From Cyanobacteria bacterium SZAS LIN-3 (GTDB lineage: Bacteria > Cyanobacteriota > Vampirovibrionia > Obscuribacterales > Obscuribacteraceae), in the NCBI GenBank assembly GCA_018266215.1, contig JAFEAV010000049.1:1-49052 (forward strand): a DNA stretch of 49,052 bases, in the 5' to 3' direction. The position numbers were made by a program, and so were the translations under genes. The notes below the pieces were generated by a model that made no database searches, was not told the origin of the DNA, and saw nothing but the letters and a program-made list of their open reading frames with translations. Numbering within the stretch: the stretch's first letter is position 1; each line of letters starts with the position of its first letter. Below are positions 15,611-23,547 of this stretch, piece by piece.

Positions 15611-17137
15611 TCAGTGTTGCTTTACTACCGGGAATTCCCTCAATAACTTGCCCTTCCAGAGAATCATAACGCCCAGCTGATGATCTTCTTTTACTATGTT
15701 AGGGCATGAAAAATATAGGGTCCTTTCCATACCCGGGGCAAAAGGGTTGGAATTGGCTGTGGCCACGGGCAAACCGACCGAACCGTTTGAGACGCGCTTG
15801 GTGTGATCAAAGAATACGGCGGTCAAGCTCAGGTCAGTCACCGGGGAGCCGGATATGTTTTTTATTTTGATTTCGCCCTCCGGGGTGAGCGAACCGGCTG
15901 ACAGCCAGTTATGCGAGGCGATCACGGCCACCGGTGGAGAGCCTGGATTCCAGGCAACCGGCTTGGGCACGTCTTTTTCCTCAGGCTGCTCGTCTTTCAA
16001 CATTTCAGCCAGCTCTTCCGAGACCCTTTCGGCATGAGCCTTAACCGACATGGCCTCGGCGGTCTTGTTTTGCTTGGTAAGGAGAGTCGTCCATGTATTC
16101 AATGTAGCAAGTAATTGCTTGAGCAACTTAGAGCTGGGCTGAAGGGCTGAGGCTTCTTCCAGACAGCGCACGGCACCGGCGTAGTTTTCAAGCTTCAAAT
16201 TCAAGTCGGCCAGCAGCTGGTAGTTTTCAAAAGTCTTCTCTTTGTCGACTAGTTCGGTCAGAGCCACCTGGCCGGCGGGCAAATCGCCTTTCTCCAGCAG
16301 CAGATCAATCAAGCGGTGGCGCACGGCCAGATTATTTTTGTCCTGGTTGCAGACGGCCTGGAAGTTTTCAATTGCCTTGTCGACATTTTCCTGGCGCTCG
16401 TAGAGCGAGCCAAGCGCAATACGCGTAGCGGGCTCGTCGGCAACGCTCAGTGCTTTTTCCAGCAGTTCAATTGCCTTCTTGTCATTCTTGTCGATTGTCT
16501 CGGCCTTGGCCGCCAGACGCCGGTAGCACTCGGCCAAACGGTGTGAAACCTGAGATTTCAAGGGCTCTTCAAGACTTTCGCTAAATTCACCGGCCTGCGT
16601 CAAATGCCTGACTGCGCTGTCTAGGTCACCTTTACCAAGGTCCGACTCCGACCAGCGCATATACATCTGGGCGCGGCCATTGGCCAGGAAATCAGCTTTT
16701 ACGACGGTCATGGCGGCGGCATAGAGACGCTCCGCCTGTTCAAAATCATTGCGCCCCTGATAGTAGTCGCTGTAGTGGTCCACGACAAGAGGCAGCGAAC
16801 TGTCACGGCAATGCACACGGAAAGCCGTATCCAGTGCGGTGCGGCCCTCGGCAAAACGCTCGGTATCGAGATAAGCCTGCGCCAGCCAGGGATACACATC
16901 AAGCTCAGGCGGGCTCTGGCGCGAAAGCTCCTCCAGCAGCGGCACAGCCGAGGCGGATCTATTTTCTTTGACCATTCGCATGGCCTTCTCTAAAGGCGTC
17001 TCTTTAGGGGTAAATATAAAGTACGCGCCGACGCCCAGAAGCAAAACCACCAGGATCACGATCAATATCGGCAGGCTTTTATTTGGCTTGTTTTCCGAGG
17101 TTGACTCAGAAGTATTTTCGTTTGCCAAATCGTTCAT
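15611..17137 (-). CDS. Membrane-anchored TPR-repeat protein
   Basis: 508 residues. A short, Asn/Ser/Glu-rich cytoplasmic start is followed by one membrane helix (about 22-46: SLPILIVILVVLLLGVGAYF), then a long periplasmic part built of TPR-like helix pairs (about 55-370: for example RFAEGRTALDTAF, DFEQAERLYAAAM, KAIELLEKALSVA, NVDKAIENFQAV, YAGAVRCLEEASAL). The C-terminal 110 residues look beta-rich (EIKIKNISGSPVTDLSLTAVFFD), like a small Ig-type domain. It is the first gene of the long minus-strand operon and divergent from the hydrolase gene, with only 57 bases between start codons. TPR arrays bind partner proteins; the downstream secreted proteins are candidates but this is inference. Confidence 0.78.
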   Translation of the reverse strand: MNDLANENTSESTSENKPNKSLPILIVILVVLLLGVGAYFIFTPKETPLEKAMRMVKENRSASAVPLLEELSRQSPPELDVYPWLAQAYLDTERFAEGRTALDTAFRVHCRDSSLPLVVDHYSDYYQGRNDFEQAERLYAAAMTVVKADFLANGRAQMYMRWSESDLGKGDLDSAVRHLTQAGEFSESLEEPLKSQVSHRLAECYRRLAAKAETIDKNDKKAIELLEKALSVADEPATRIALGSLYERQENVDKAIENFQAVCNQDKNNLAVRHRLIDLLLEKGDLPAGQVALTELVDKEKTFENYQLLADLNLKLENYAGAVRCLEEASALQPSSKLLKQLLATLNTWTTLLTKQNKTAEAMSVKAHAERVSEELAEMLKDEQPEEKDVPKPVAWNPGSPPVAVIASHNWLSAGSLTPEGEIKIKNISGSPVTDLSLTAVFFDHTKRVSNGSVGLPVATANSNPFAPGMERTLYFSCPNIVKEDHQLGVMILWKGKLLREFPVVKQH

Positions 17138-17180
17138 TCAATTCTCGTTGCGAGAGGACATCTTAAGTGGTATCAGAAGC

Positions 17181-17186
17181 TATAAT
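17181..17186 (+). promoter_or_regulatory. Consensus -10 box close to hydrolase start
   Basis: TATAAT at 17181-17186 matches the sigma-70 -10 consensus fully, but there is no good -35 at 16-18 bases. The distance to the ATG at 17195 is only eight bases, so the transcript would start within a base or two of the start codon. No ribosome binding site precedes the ATG, which fits leaderless translation. Confidence 0.4.
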
Positions 17187-17194
17187 AACGTCTT

Positions 17195-18091
17195 ATGTCT
17201 ATAGATATTAACCTCACTCCGACGGCGTCGTATGTCGGCATTCCCCGACGTTCGAATCCCGTGAATGGTGGCAACGAAACGGCCACGACCATCCCGGCGC
17301 GCACCTGGGGGCTGGCTTCCGATTGTCGCGCCGCCGCCCTGCTTGTACACGGCCTGGGCGCCCACAGTGGCTGGTATGAAGCACTTGGCAGAAGGCTGAA
17401 GGTACGCGGCATTTTCTCGCTTGCATACGATCAAGTCGGCTTCGGCAAACGATCCGGCGAAGTCTTGATGATGAAGCAGCAATGGCTTGACGACCTGAAA
17501 GACTCTTACGATTACCTGCGCCAGACCGTCGGCGACAAACCCATTTTTATCATCGGAAACTCGATGGGGGCGCTTGTAGCCTTGCGTTCGATGAGCACAA
17601 CCAATCCCTCGGGCCTGGTCATGTTCTCACCGGGCTTTGATGGACACCCTGATACGTTCACGCTTTCGTACAAAGCAAAGACGCTTTTGACGGCACTGAT
17701 CAAACCCGATTCTCAGGTGAAACTGCCGTATACGACGGATCAGATCACCCGCGAGCCTATGGTCCGCGGTTGGTTAAACAATGATGCCGACAGCAGTCTG
17801 GTACTGCCGGCGCGCACTATGCTGGAGCTTCTCAAGCTGACCGAAGAGACTAAAAATACCGGCAAGAAGCTACCTTCACCACTCTTTATGTTTACGGCCG
17901 GCCAAGAAAAAATTGTCAACAATGAAGTCAGCGAGACAATCTTTGCCAAACTGGTAGCACCGCGCAAACAGAAGCATCATTTCCCGGAAGCCTGGCATGA
18001 CCTGATGTTTGACCCGGTTCTGGACGAACTGGTCGACATGCTTGCCGCCTGGATGCTGGAAATTGGTCGCGAGAAATTGCAAGTCTCCTGA
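17195..18091 (+). CDS. Monoacylglycerol-lipase-like alpha/beta hydrolase
   Basis: 298-residue cytosolic alpha/beta hydrolase of the lysophospholipase/monoacylglycerol lipase type (Hydrolase_4). The oxyanion-hole region is LLVHGLGAHSGWY (about 49-61), the nucleophile is Ser123 in GNSMGA, and the likely catalytic His sits in AWHDLMF near 267. The acid position falls in TAGQEKIVNN, where most relatives have Asp (GxxDxxV); here Glu may replace it. Such enzymes hydrolyse acylglycerols or lysophospholipids. No signal peptide. A TATAAT is eight bases before the start and there is no RBS. The acyl-CoA synthetase gene follows after 231 bases on the same strand, so a lipid-recycling link is plausible but not shown. 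Confidence 0.85.
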   Translation: MSIDINLTPTASYVGIPRRSNPVNGGNETATTIPARTWGLASDCRAAALLVHGLGAHSGWYEALGRRLKVRGIFSLAYDQVGFGKRSGEVLMMKQQWLDDLKDSYDYLRQTVGDKPIFIIGNSMGALVALRSMSTTNPSGLVMFSPGFDGHPDTFTLSYKAKTLLTALIKPDSQVKLPYTTDQITREPMVRGWLNNDADSSLVLPARTMLELLKLTEETKNTGKKLPSPLFMFTAGQEKIVNNEVSETIFAKLVAPRKQKHHFPEAWHDLMFDPVLDELVDMLAAWMLEIGREKLQVS

Positions 18092-18286
18092 GACATCTTG
18101 CGCATACGCGTTACATATACAAGAAATACATTCAGCACCAGGCAGCCGGGACTAACGGCCCCCGGGCATTAGCCAACTTTTATTTTCCCCCAACTCCAAA
18201 CAGGGCTTGGCAGTCGATTGTCGCCGAGTGTTAAGGAGAAAGTGGGAGAAATATTTTAGGCTGCAATCAACATCATGGAAACCGTC

Positions 18287-18292
18287 TATAAT
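18287..18292 (+). promoter_or_regulatory. Promoter -10 for acyl-CoA synthetase gene
   Basis: TATAAT matches the -10 consensus; the transcript would begin about 18299, leaving a leader of roughly 24 bases containing TGAGGAAC before the ATG at 18323. The -35 region (near 18263-18269) is not close to TTGACA, so an activator or a different sigma factor may be needed. Confidence 0.45.
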
Positions 18293-18322
18293 TTGCGCTG
18301 GTGAGCATTTGAGGAACTTTTC

Positions 18323-20272
18323 ATGCAGGAAGTTACTGAACAGCGGCAGCATCACGGGCGGATCACCGATCGTAACCTGGCTGCGGTTTTTTACAGTCGC
18401 GCCAAGCGCCTTGGCGATTTGCCCTGCGTCGCCTACAAAGAAAAGAAGCAGCCTTATCGCACCATCAGCTGGCGCGAATTCAGCAAAATGGTGCAGCAGC
18501 TCTCGCTGGGTCTGATGTCCACCGGCCTGCGTCCCAATGAAAAGGCCGCCATTTTTTCCGCCACTTGCTATCCCTGGGTAGCCGCCGACCTTGCCACCAT
18601 ATCTAATGGCGCGATTTCGGTGCCGATTTACCCCACGTCCTCCGCTTCCGACATCGAATTTATCGTCAACAATTCGCAGGCACGCATAATTTTTGTGCAG
18701 AACGAAGCCCTGCTCAAGCGCATGCTGGCGGTGAAAGACTCCCTGCCCAATGTGCAGAAACTGGTGCTCTTCAATATCGGCGACAAGGTGGCAAACACCG
18801 ACGAGCTCGCCGCCAAATACAACGTGCCCGCCTCCTACCTGACGGATCTCGACAGCCTGCGCAAGATCGGCGCCAGCCTGGACAGCGCCCATCTGAAAAT
18901 CCTCGAAGACCGCATGAAAGCGACTTCCAGAGACGGCATGGCGACAATCATTTACACGTCGGGCACCACCGGCGTGCCCAAGGGTGTGCCTCTCACCCAC
19001 GGCAACATCATGAGCATCCTGGAAGACATAAAACCGGTGCTGCCCATCGATGAAAACGAAGTCTATCTCTCGTATCTGCCGCTCTCCCATATCTTCGAAA
19101 GGATCTGCGGTGAGTTTTACTGGCTGACAAACGGCGGTATGTGCGCCTTTGCCGAAAGCATTGAAACAATGGCCCGCAATCTGGCCGAAGTGGAAGCTTC
19201 GATGCTCCTGTGCGTGCCGCGGGTACTGGACAAAATCTACAGTAAAGTCAAAGCCGGCCTGGACGAAACCACCGGTCGCAAGCGTCAGCTCATCGACTGG
19301 GCCCTGGCGGTGGGTCATGAAGTTGTGCGCAAGCAGGGCGAAGGCAAGTTCATCGGTCCTATTCTCCTGGCCAAGCAAGCCATTGCTGAGAAGCTGGTCT
19401 TCAAAAAACTGCGTCAGAAAATCGGACCCAGACTGCGACTTGTCGTCAGCGGCGGCGCACCGGCCTCGGTCGAGACCATGGGCTTCTTTGCCGCTATCGG
19501 CCTGGCCTGCCTCGAGGGCTACGGCCTGACCGAAACTTCCGCTCCCACAAACGTCAATCGCTACAAGCATGTCAAAGTCGGCACAGTCGGACCGAAGATG
19601 GACTCGGTTGAGCAAAAGCTGGGCGAAGACGGCGAAGTCATGGTCAAAGGACCGAGCATCTTCAAAGGCTATTACGACAATCCCCAGGCCACAGCCGAAG
19701 CATTTGAGGGCGAGTGGTTCAAGACCGGCGATATCGGCGTCATAGACAAGGACGGCTATCTCAAAATTGTCGACCGCAAGAAGGACATCATCGTCAATTC
19801 CTCCGGCAAAAATATCGCTCCACAGCGTGTGGAGGCGGTACTAAAGACGGTGCCTTTCGTCACCCAGGCCGTTGTCTTTGGTGACAAGCAGAAGCATCTG
19901 GTGGCACTGCTCTCCCTCGATGAAGAAGCGGTCTGCGAATTTGCCAGAAACGATAACTGGGAATTCGACTCCTACTTTGATCTGTGCCGTTCGCAAAATC
20001 TGCACCAGTATTTGAAGAAAGAAATCGAAGCCAGATCAACAGGTCTGGCCGACTATGAGAAGGTACACCGCTTCGCCGTCATGTCTTCCGAATTTTCGGT
20101 GGAGGCAGGCGAACTGACAGCCTCGCTCAAGATCAAGCGTTCGGTGGTGGCTAAGAATTACAGACCTATCGTCGAAGCTCTCTACGCCAATACATACGAA
20201 CCGAGCCTGAGACCGGCTTCCAGCGCCAGAGCGGCCCAGGAAGATCTGCAACGCGAAATCGTACCTGTCTAG
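18323..20272 (+). CDS. Long-chain fatty acid--CoA ligase (AMP-forming)
   Basis: 649-residue adenylate-forming enzyme that activates long-chain fatty acids to acyl-CoA through an acyl-AMP intermediate. Signatures seen: the A3 core YTSGTTGVPKG at 211-221, GYGLTET in the A5 region (about 395-401), TGDIG (about 467-471), and the hinge DRKKDIIVNSSGKNIAP (about 483-499). The end has SLKIKRS with the likely catalytic Lys. Length and layout match the FadD15/long-chain (FAA1-like) type rather than the shorter medium-chain enzymes. ATG at 18323 is 8 bases after GAGGAA. It is monocistronic by appearance: a hairpin follows at 20298-20327 and the next gene is convergent. Confidence 0.93.
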   Translation: MQEVTEQRQHHGRITDRNLAAVFYSRAKRLGDLPCVAYKEKKQPYRTISWREFSKMVQQLSLGLMSTGLRPNEKAAIFSATCYPWVAADLATISNGAISVPIYPTSSASDIEFIVNNSQARIIFVQNEALLKRMLAVKDSLPNVQKLVLFNIGDKVANTDELAAKYNVPASYLTDLDSLRKIGASLDSAHLKILEDRMKATSRDGMATIIYTSGTTGVPKGVPLTHGNIMSILEDIKPVLPIDENEVYLSYLPLSHIFERICGEFYWLTNGGMCAFAESIETMARNLAEVEASMLLCVPRVLDKIYSKVKAGLDETTGRKRQLIDWALAVGHEVVRKQGEGKFIGPILLAKQAIAEKLVFKKLRQKIGPRLRLVVSGGAPASVETMGFFAAIGLACLEGYGLTETSAPTNVNRYKHVKVGTVGPKMDSVEQKLGEDGEVMVKGPSIFKGYYDNPQATAEAFEGEWFKTGDIGVIDKDGYLKIVDRKKDIIVNSSGKNIAPQRVEAVLKTVPFVTQAVVFGDKQKHLVALLSLDEEAVCEFARNDNWEFDSYFDLCRSQNLHQYLKKEIEARSTGLADYEKVHRFAVMSSEFSVEAGELTASLKIKRSVVAKNYRPIVEALYANTYEPSLRPASSARAAQEDLQREIVPV

Positions 20273-20297
20273 TAAAACCCGCTATTGAAGCAAACGG

Positions 20298-20327
20298 AAA
20301 GCCCCGCCATTCTAATTGGCAGGGCTT
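20298..20327. terminator. Bidirectional terminator-like hairpin
   Basis: Arms AAAGCCC-c-GCC and GGC-a-GGGCTTT with a ten-base loop lie between two convergent genes (stops at 20272 and 20365). There is no long T-run on either side, so termination may be weak or factor-assisted. Confidence 0.55.
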
Positions 20328-20364
20328 TCTCCCTAGAGTTTTTAATAAGGGGGAGCGGAGGAGT

Positions 20365-21510
20365 TTAGGGCAGGGCCGTCGCCGAAGCGGTGCGATCCGC
20401 TTTGTCGAGAGCAGCCACCCTCAGTACCCTGGAACGTCCCGCCTCTAGTACGAAGAGCGCTCCATCGGGTCCGAAAGCTACACCGGTGGGATTGACCAGA
20501 CCGGTTAAGAATGTTTCCGTGCGACCTTCACGATTGACTCTGATCACGGTACCGGCACGACCGGCGGTGACATAGAGACGACCAAGACTGTCCATGGCCA
20601 GGTTGCCGTCATAGCCGTCGGCGAAGTTGAAGCTTTCCGAATCAGCTACAGGGATGCGGGCAACTTCGCGACTGTCGAGCGAGCGCTTCACCACGCTGCC
20701 GGAGGCATGCTCCAGGCACCAGAGGAAGCCGTCACTGTCGAGCAACAAGCCCTGGGTGCCATGGCCGGGGCCACCCAGGAAGACTTCAGAATCACCGGTC
20801 TTGTCTACTTTGAAGACGCCGCCGGTGTTGGAGGGGAAATTGGATACATAGACTTCCTCGCGAGCGCCGATGGCGATGTCGGAGAGGAAGGTGCCGCCGC
20901 CGGTCAAATTGCCGTCGAGCTGGGCGAGGATGCGACCGGACTTGTTGGGATCGATTTTGTAGACCGTGCCCTGGATAGTCGCTACATAAAGAACGCCTTT
21001 GCGGTCAAAGCGCAGACCGGAGATGGTGCTGTTGCCGCGGATACGAGCGTACTCGGAGAGGGCACCATTGCCGTCGATAAACCACACTGAGCCGTCGCAG
21101 GAGAAATAAATACCACCCGGACCGGCTGTCATACGGGAGAAACGATTGGAATAAGAGGAATTGAGCTGGGACAGAACTCGCACGCCATAGCCGCGAGGAG
21201 CGTCAGGCAGATCGATGACCGACAGAGAAGAGGAGGCCTTGCCGTCCTTCTCGGTGCCGAAGGAGTTGTCCTCTTCTTCGGAGATTTCTGCCGAGGTAAT
21301 GTCAATGTGCAGAATCAAATGCAGAGGCACCAGAATGCGACGGATATGAATCTGGCCGTCGCTCTCATGAGAATAGGATTCGACATCGATATGGTCATGG
21401 TCGACCGTCAGGACGCGTCCCGTCACAGTGTTGTGGCAGCCCATCCCATACCAGATTTGTATTTTCTGTCTGCTGTCGACAAATCCCTGTAATCTGGTCC
21501 TAAAGCTCAT
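20365..21510 (-). CDS. Sm-like domain fused to NHL/SMP-30-type beta-propeller
   Basis: 381 residues without signal peptide. The first 75 residues look like a small Sm/Hfq-like barrel: a helix (FRTRLQGFVDSRQ) followed by strands KIQIWYG, TVTGRVLTVDHDHIDVESYS and RRILVPLHLILHIDI. An acidic linker follows, then about six blades of a beta-propeller (100-370) with repeats such as ISGLRFDRKGVLYVAT, DGFLWCLEHASG, LAMDSLGRLYVTAGRAG and VAFGPDGALFVLEAG, as in NHL or SMP-30/gluconolactonase-like proteins. ATG at 21510 follows GAGGG. It lies 69 bases downstream of rsfS. The ligand is unknown; the fusion is unusual to me. Confidence 0.75.
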   Translation of the reverse strand: MSFRTRLQGFVDSRQKIQIWYGMGCHNTVTGRVLTVDHDHIDVESYSHESDGQIHIRRILVPLHLILHIDITSAEISEEEDNSFGTEKDGKASSSLSVIDLPDAPRGYGVRVLSQLNSSYSNRFSRMTAGPGGIYFSCDGSVWFIDGNGALSEYARIRGNSTISGLRFDRKGVLYVATIQGTVYKIDPNKSGRILAQLDGNLTGGGTFLSDIAIGAREEVYVSNFPSNTGGVFKVDKTGDSEVFLGGPGHGTQGLLLDSDGFLWCLEHASGSVVKRSLDSREVARIPVADSESFNFADGYDGNLAMDSLGRLYVTAGRAGTVIRVNREGRTETFLTGLVNPTGVAFGPDGALFVLEAGRSRVLRVAALDKADRTASATALP

Positions 21511-21579
21511 GGCAAATTTCCCTCAGTTATCACGGACGCTCATCCTTGCAAAGTGCTGCTTTCAGATGGCTCCCACCGC

Positions 21580-22068
21580 TTATTCTTCTACCCATTCTTC
21601 GCGATCAACAATCAAGGCATGGTTCCAAAATTGCTCGATTTTGTAGAAATTGCGCTCTTTTTCTTGCAAAACATGAACTATAACCGTTCCAAAGTCCAAA
21701 AGCACCCATCTACCTTCGGTCTTGCCTTCTATCGACTTGGCTTTCAGCCCTTGCGAGCTCAAAGCGTCGTCTACCGCCTCCACTATCGCCCTTATTTGAG
21801 CGGCCGATTCCCCGCCGGTGATGACAAAGTAGTCGGCTAGTAAAGTTACCTTACTAACATCCAGCACCACCGTTGAGTTTGCTTTTTTGCTTTCGCAGGC
21901 ATTGGCAGCTAAGAAAGCTGCGGTCCTGGAATCTATCGTTGATGAACTGGAAGTACTCGCTGTCAAAGGAGCCCCACACAAAGGATATGACACTATATTT
22001 GTTCCCAAACCGGAGAGTTTTTCACACGCATTCTGCAAAATTTTAAGGCCCTTTTGCGATCCTCTCAA
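21580..22068 (-). CDS. rsfS: Ribosomal silencing factor RsfS (Iojap family)
   Basis: RsfS binds ribosomal protein L14 and blocks subunit joining when nutrients are short. The family core begins near residue 46 of this frame and contains AANACESKKANSTVVLDVSKV, LADYFVITGGESAAQIRAI, EGKTEGRWVLLDFGTVIVHVL and the final FYKIEQFW. The family is usually 105-130 residues, so the 162-residue frame probably starts too early; a GTG or TTG near 21990-22010 is a likely true start, though none has a clear RBS. It is divergent from the HU gene and upstream of the Sm-propeller gene. Confidence 0.9.
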   Translation of the reverse strand: MRGSQKGLKILQNACEKLSGLGTNIVSYPLCGAPLTASTSSSSTIDSRTAAFLAANACESKKANSTVVLDVSKVTLLADYFVITGGESAAQIRAIVEAVDDALSSQGLKAKSIEGKTEGRWVLLDFGTVIVHVLQEKERNFYKIEQFWNHALIVDREEWVEE

Positions 22069-22259
22069 AAACCGCCTGGCAAGCCAACCTTATATAGAAT
22101 ACCATCGGAAATGCTTATCAAGAGCCACATTTTATGCCATATCTATTGCGCTGGGCTCGAAAGGTGCTGTATCCTTGGCTTTCACGTGGTTATTAGACCG
22201 CAAAGATACACTTCCAGCAAGTTGTACTTTTGATTTAGGACCGGATAGGAGGAATCTCT

Positions 22260-22541
22260 GTGAACAAAGCAGAATTGGCTGCCGAAATCGCTGCTCGTAC
22301 AAATACAACCAAAAAATCCGTCGAAGAAATGTTGGCCGCTTTCACCGATGTTGTAACAGAAGTTGTGGCCAAGGGTGATCGTGTCACTCTCGTAGGTTTC
22401 GGTACATTCTTGCGCCGTGACAGACAGGCACGCGAAACCAACAACCCTCAGAAACCTGGTGAGAAAATCAAGGTGCCCGCCAAGCGCGTACCTGCTTTTC
22501 AACCTGGCAAAGAGTTCAAAGATACGGTTGATAAGAAGTAA
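22260..22541 (+). CDS. hup: HU-family DNA-binding protein
   Basis: 93-residue nucleoid protein that bends DNA as a dimer. The whole HU/IHF fold is visible: helical MNKAELAAEIAARTN and KKSVEEMLAAFTDVVTEV, the signature VTLVGFGTF (about 43-51), the beta-arm with RDRQARETNNPQKPGEKI, and the C-terminal AFQPGKEFKD. The Pro at the arm tip (NPQKPGE) is present. GTG at 22260 follows an excellent RBS (AGGAGGAA, six bases). It is a single-gene unit closed by a strong terminator at 22583-22613. Symbol hup is used in the general family sense. Confidence 0.95.
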   Translation: MNKAELAAEIAARTNTTKKSVEEMLAAFTDVVTEVVAKGDRVTLVGFGTFLRRDRQARETNNPQKPGEKIKVPAKRVPAFQPGKEFKDTVDKK

Positions 22542-22582
22542 GCATCCCGCTTACCCGCTTGCAAGCGATTCGCAAAAAAATC

Positions 22583-22613
22583 AAAGGAGAGGGTCAAACC
22601 TCTCCTTTTTTTT
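22583..22613. terminator. Strong bidirectional intrinsic terminator
   Basis: A ten-base-pair perfect stem (AAAGGAGAGG / CCTCTCCTTT) with a six-base loop is followed by eight T on the plus strand and, reading the minus strand, by a run of seven T. It ends the HU gene and the convergent TPR gene, whose stop codon touches it. Confidence 0.9.
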
Positions 22614-23547
22614 ACGGCTTCGCGCCTTCATCCATGGCGTCCGGCACGTCATCAACCCCGGCCTGGCCCATGTAGCCGCCCAGCTGGACGAGCATGGCGT
22701 TCAAAGATGGATCATGTGGGCACTCTCTCAGCCCGTCCTTGAGCCAGTTCATGGCTTCTCTCAGCTTGCCGGCGCCGGCCAGGACATTGACCAGACGCAG
22801 ATAGGCCTCGACATAGTTGGGCTTGGCCTTGACCGCATGCACATAGCTGTCCCGGGCCAGTCCCAGCTCACCGTCGGCTTCCGCCGACTGCCCCAGTTCA
22901 AAAAACACCATGGCTGAAAGGGTCGAAGGGCGGCCGTCCCGGCCAATGGAGCTGGCCTGGTCAATAAGCTTGGCCGCTTCGGTCAGCTTGTCTGTGGAAA
23001 TACCGTAATTGCCCTTGAGGCGCTCGTTCACACCGCTGTCATAGAGGGCGTAGGCGCTGTTCAGGAGCGAATAATTGCGCGAATTGGGATGCACTTCGAC
23101 GGCCTGCTGGGCCTGAATCTGAGCATCATCGGACTCCTGCCTGCTTGCGGGCCGGGCAGCCCTGACCTGTGGCTTATGAGCAGCGACGGGGGCGGCGGTT
23201 TTTATCCAGACCCAGCGTCCATGACGCAGCCGCCGCACGCGAACGGTTGCCGGCGCCGGCACGGCGACATGCACAGAGCGACCATGGCGCGATGCATGGC
23301 TGCTCCGGGTTCTGGAACTGGTTCTGGAACTGGTTTTGGACCGGGTTCTGGAACTGGCTTTGGACGGAGACTTAGAACGACTTCTGGAGGTGTGGGCGGA
23401 GGCGGAGTGAGAGCTGTGAGACGCCTTGTGAGGGCGAGCCTGAGCCACACCCCCACAAAGGAAACTAACGCAGATCAAAGTAGCCAGCGCCCGCAGCGTC
23501 AGCGACTTGAAGCTGGAATTAGTTGAGTAGCTTCTCAAAAGGTTCAC
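22612..23547 (-). CDS. Secreted TPR protein with Ser/Arg-repeat region
   Basis: 311 residues. N-terminal hydrophobic stretch (ALATLICVSFLCGGVAQA) looks like a signal peptide. Residues 38-95 are a basic Ser/Arg/Lys/Thr repeat encoded by 12-base tandem repeats, then a short hydrophobic patch with RHGRWVWIKT. Residues 135-300 look like TPR-type helices (LGLARDSYVHAVKAKPNYVEAYLRL; KLREAMNWLKDGLRECPHD). The start is GTG at 23547 with GGAAGAG just before it, lying inside the 3' end of pnp (29-base overlap), so translation is probably coupled to pnp. A basic surface could bind nucleic acid or cell wall; not shown. Confidence 0.72.
   Translation of the reverse strand: MNLLRSYSTNSSFKSLTLRALATLICVSFLCGGVAQARPHKASHSSHSASAHTSRSRSKSPSKASSRTRSKTSSRTSSRTRSSHASRHGRSVHVAVPAPATVRVRRLRHGRWVWIKTAAPVAAHKPQVRAARPASRQESDDAQIQAQQAVEVHPNSRNYSLLNSAYALYDSGVNERLKGNYGISTDKLTEAAKLIDQASSIGRDGRPSTLSAMVFFELGQSAEADGELGLARDSYVHAVKAKPNYVEAYLRLVNVLAGAGKLREAMNWLKDGLRECPHDPSLNAMLVQLGGYMGQAGVDDVPDAMDEGAKP
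23309..23380 (-). repeat. Six 12-base tandem repeats encoding Ser/Arg/Thr
   Basis: Units at 23309, 23321, 23333, 23345, 23357 and 23369 share the form GTTCTGGAACTG; three are identical and the rest differ at 2-5 bases. On the coding (minus) strand they encode the Ser/Arg/Thr/Lys repeat of the secreted TPR protein. Copy number is likely variable between strains. Confidence 0.8.

Noticed and set aside
18152..19615. 487-residue open frame antisense to the acyl-CoA synthetase gene
   Set aside because: It is the reverse shadow of a highly conserved gene, has no RBS and no recognisable protein features; codon bias of the sense gene explains the openness.
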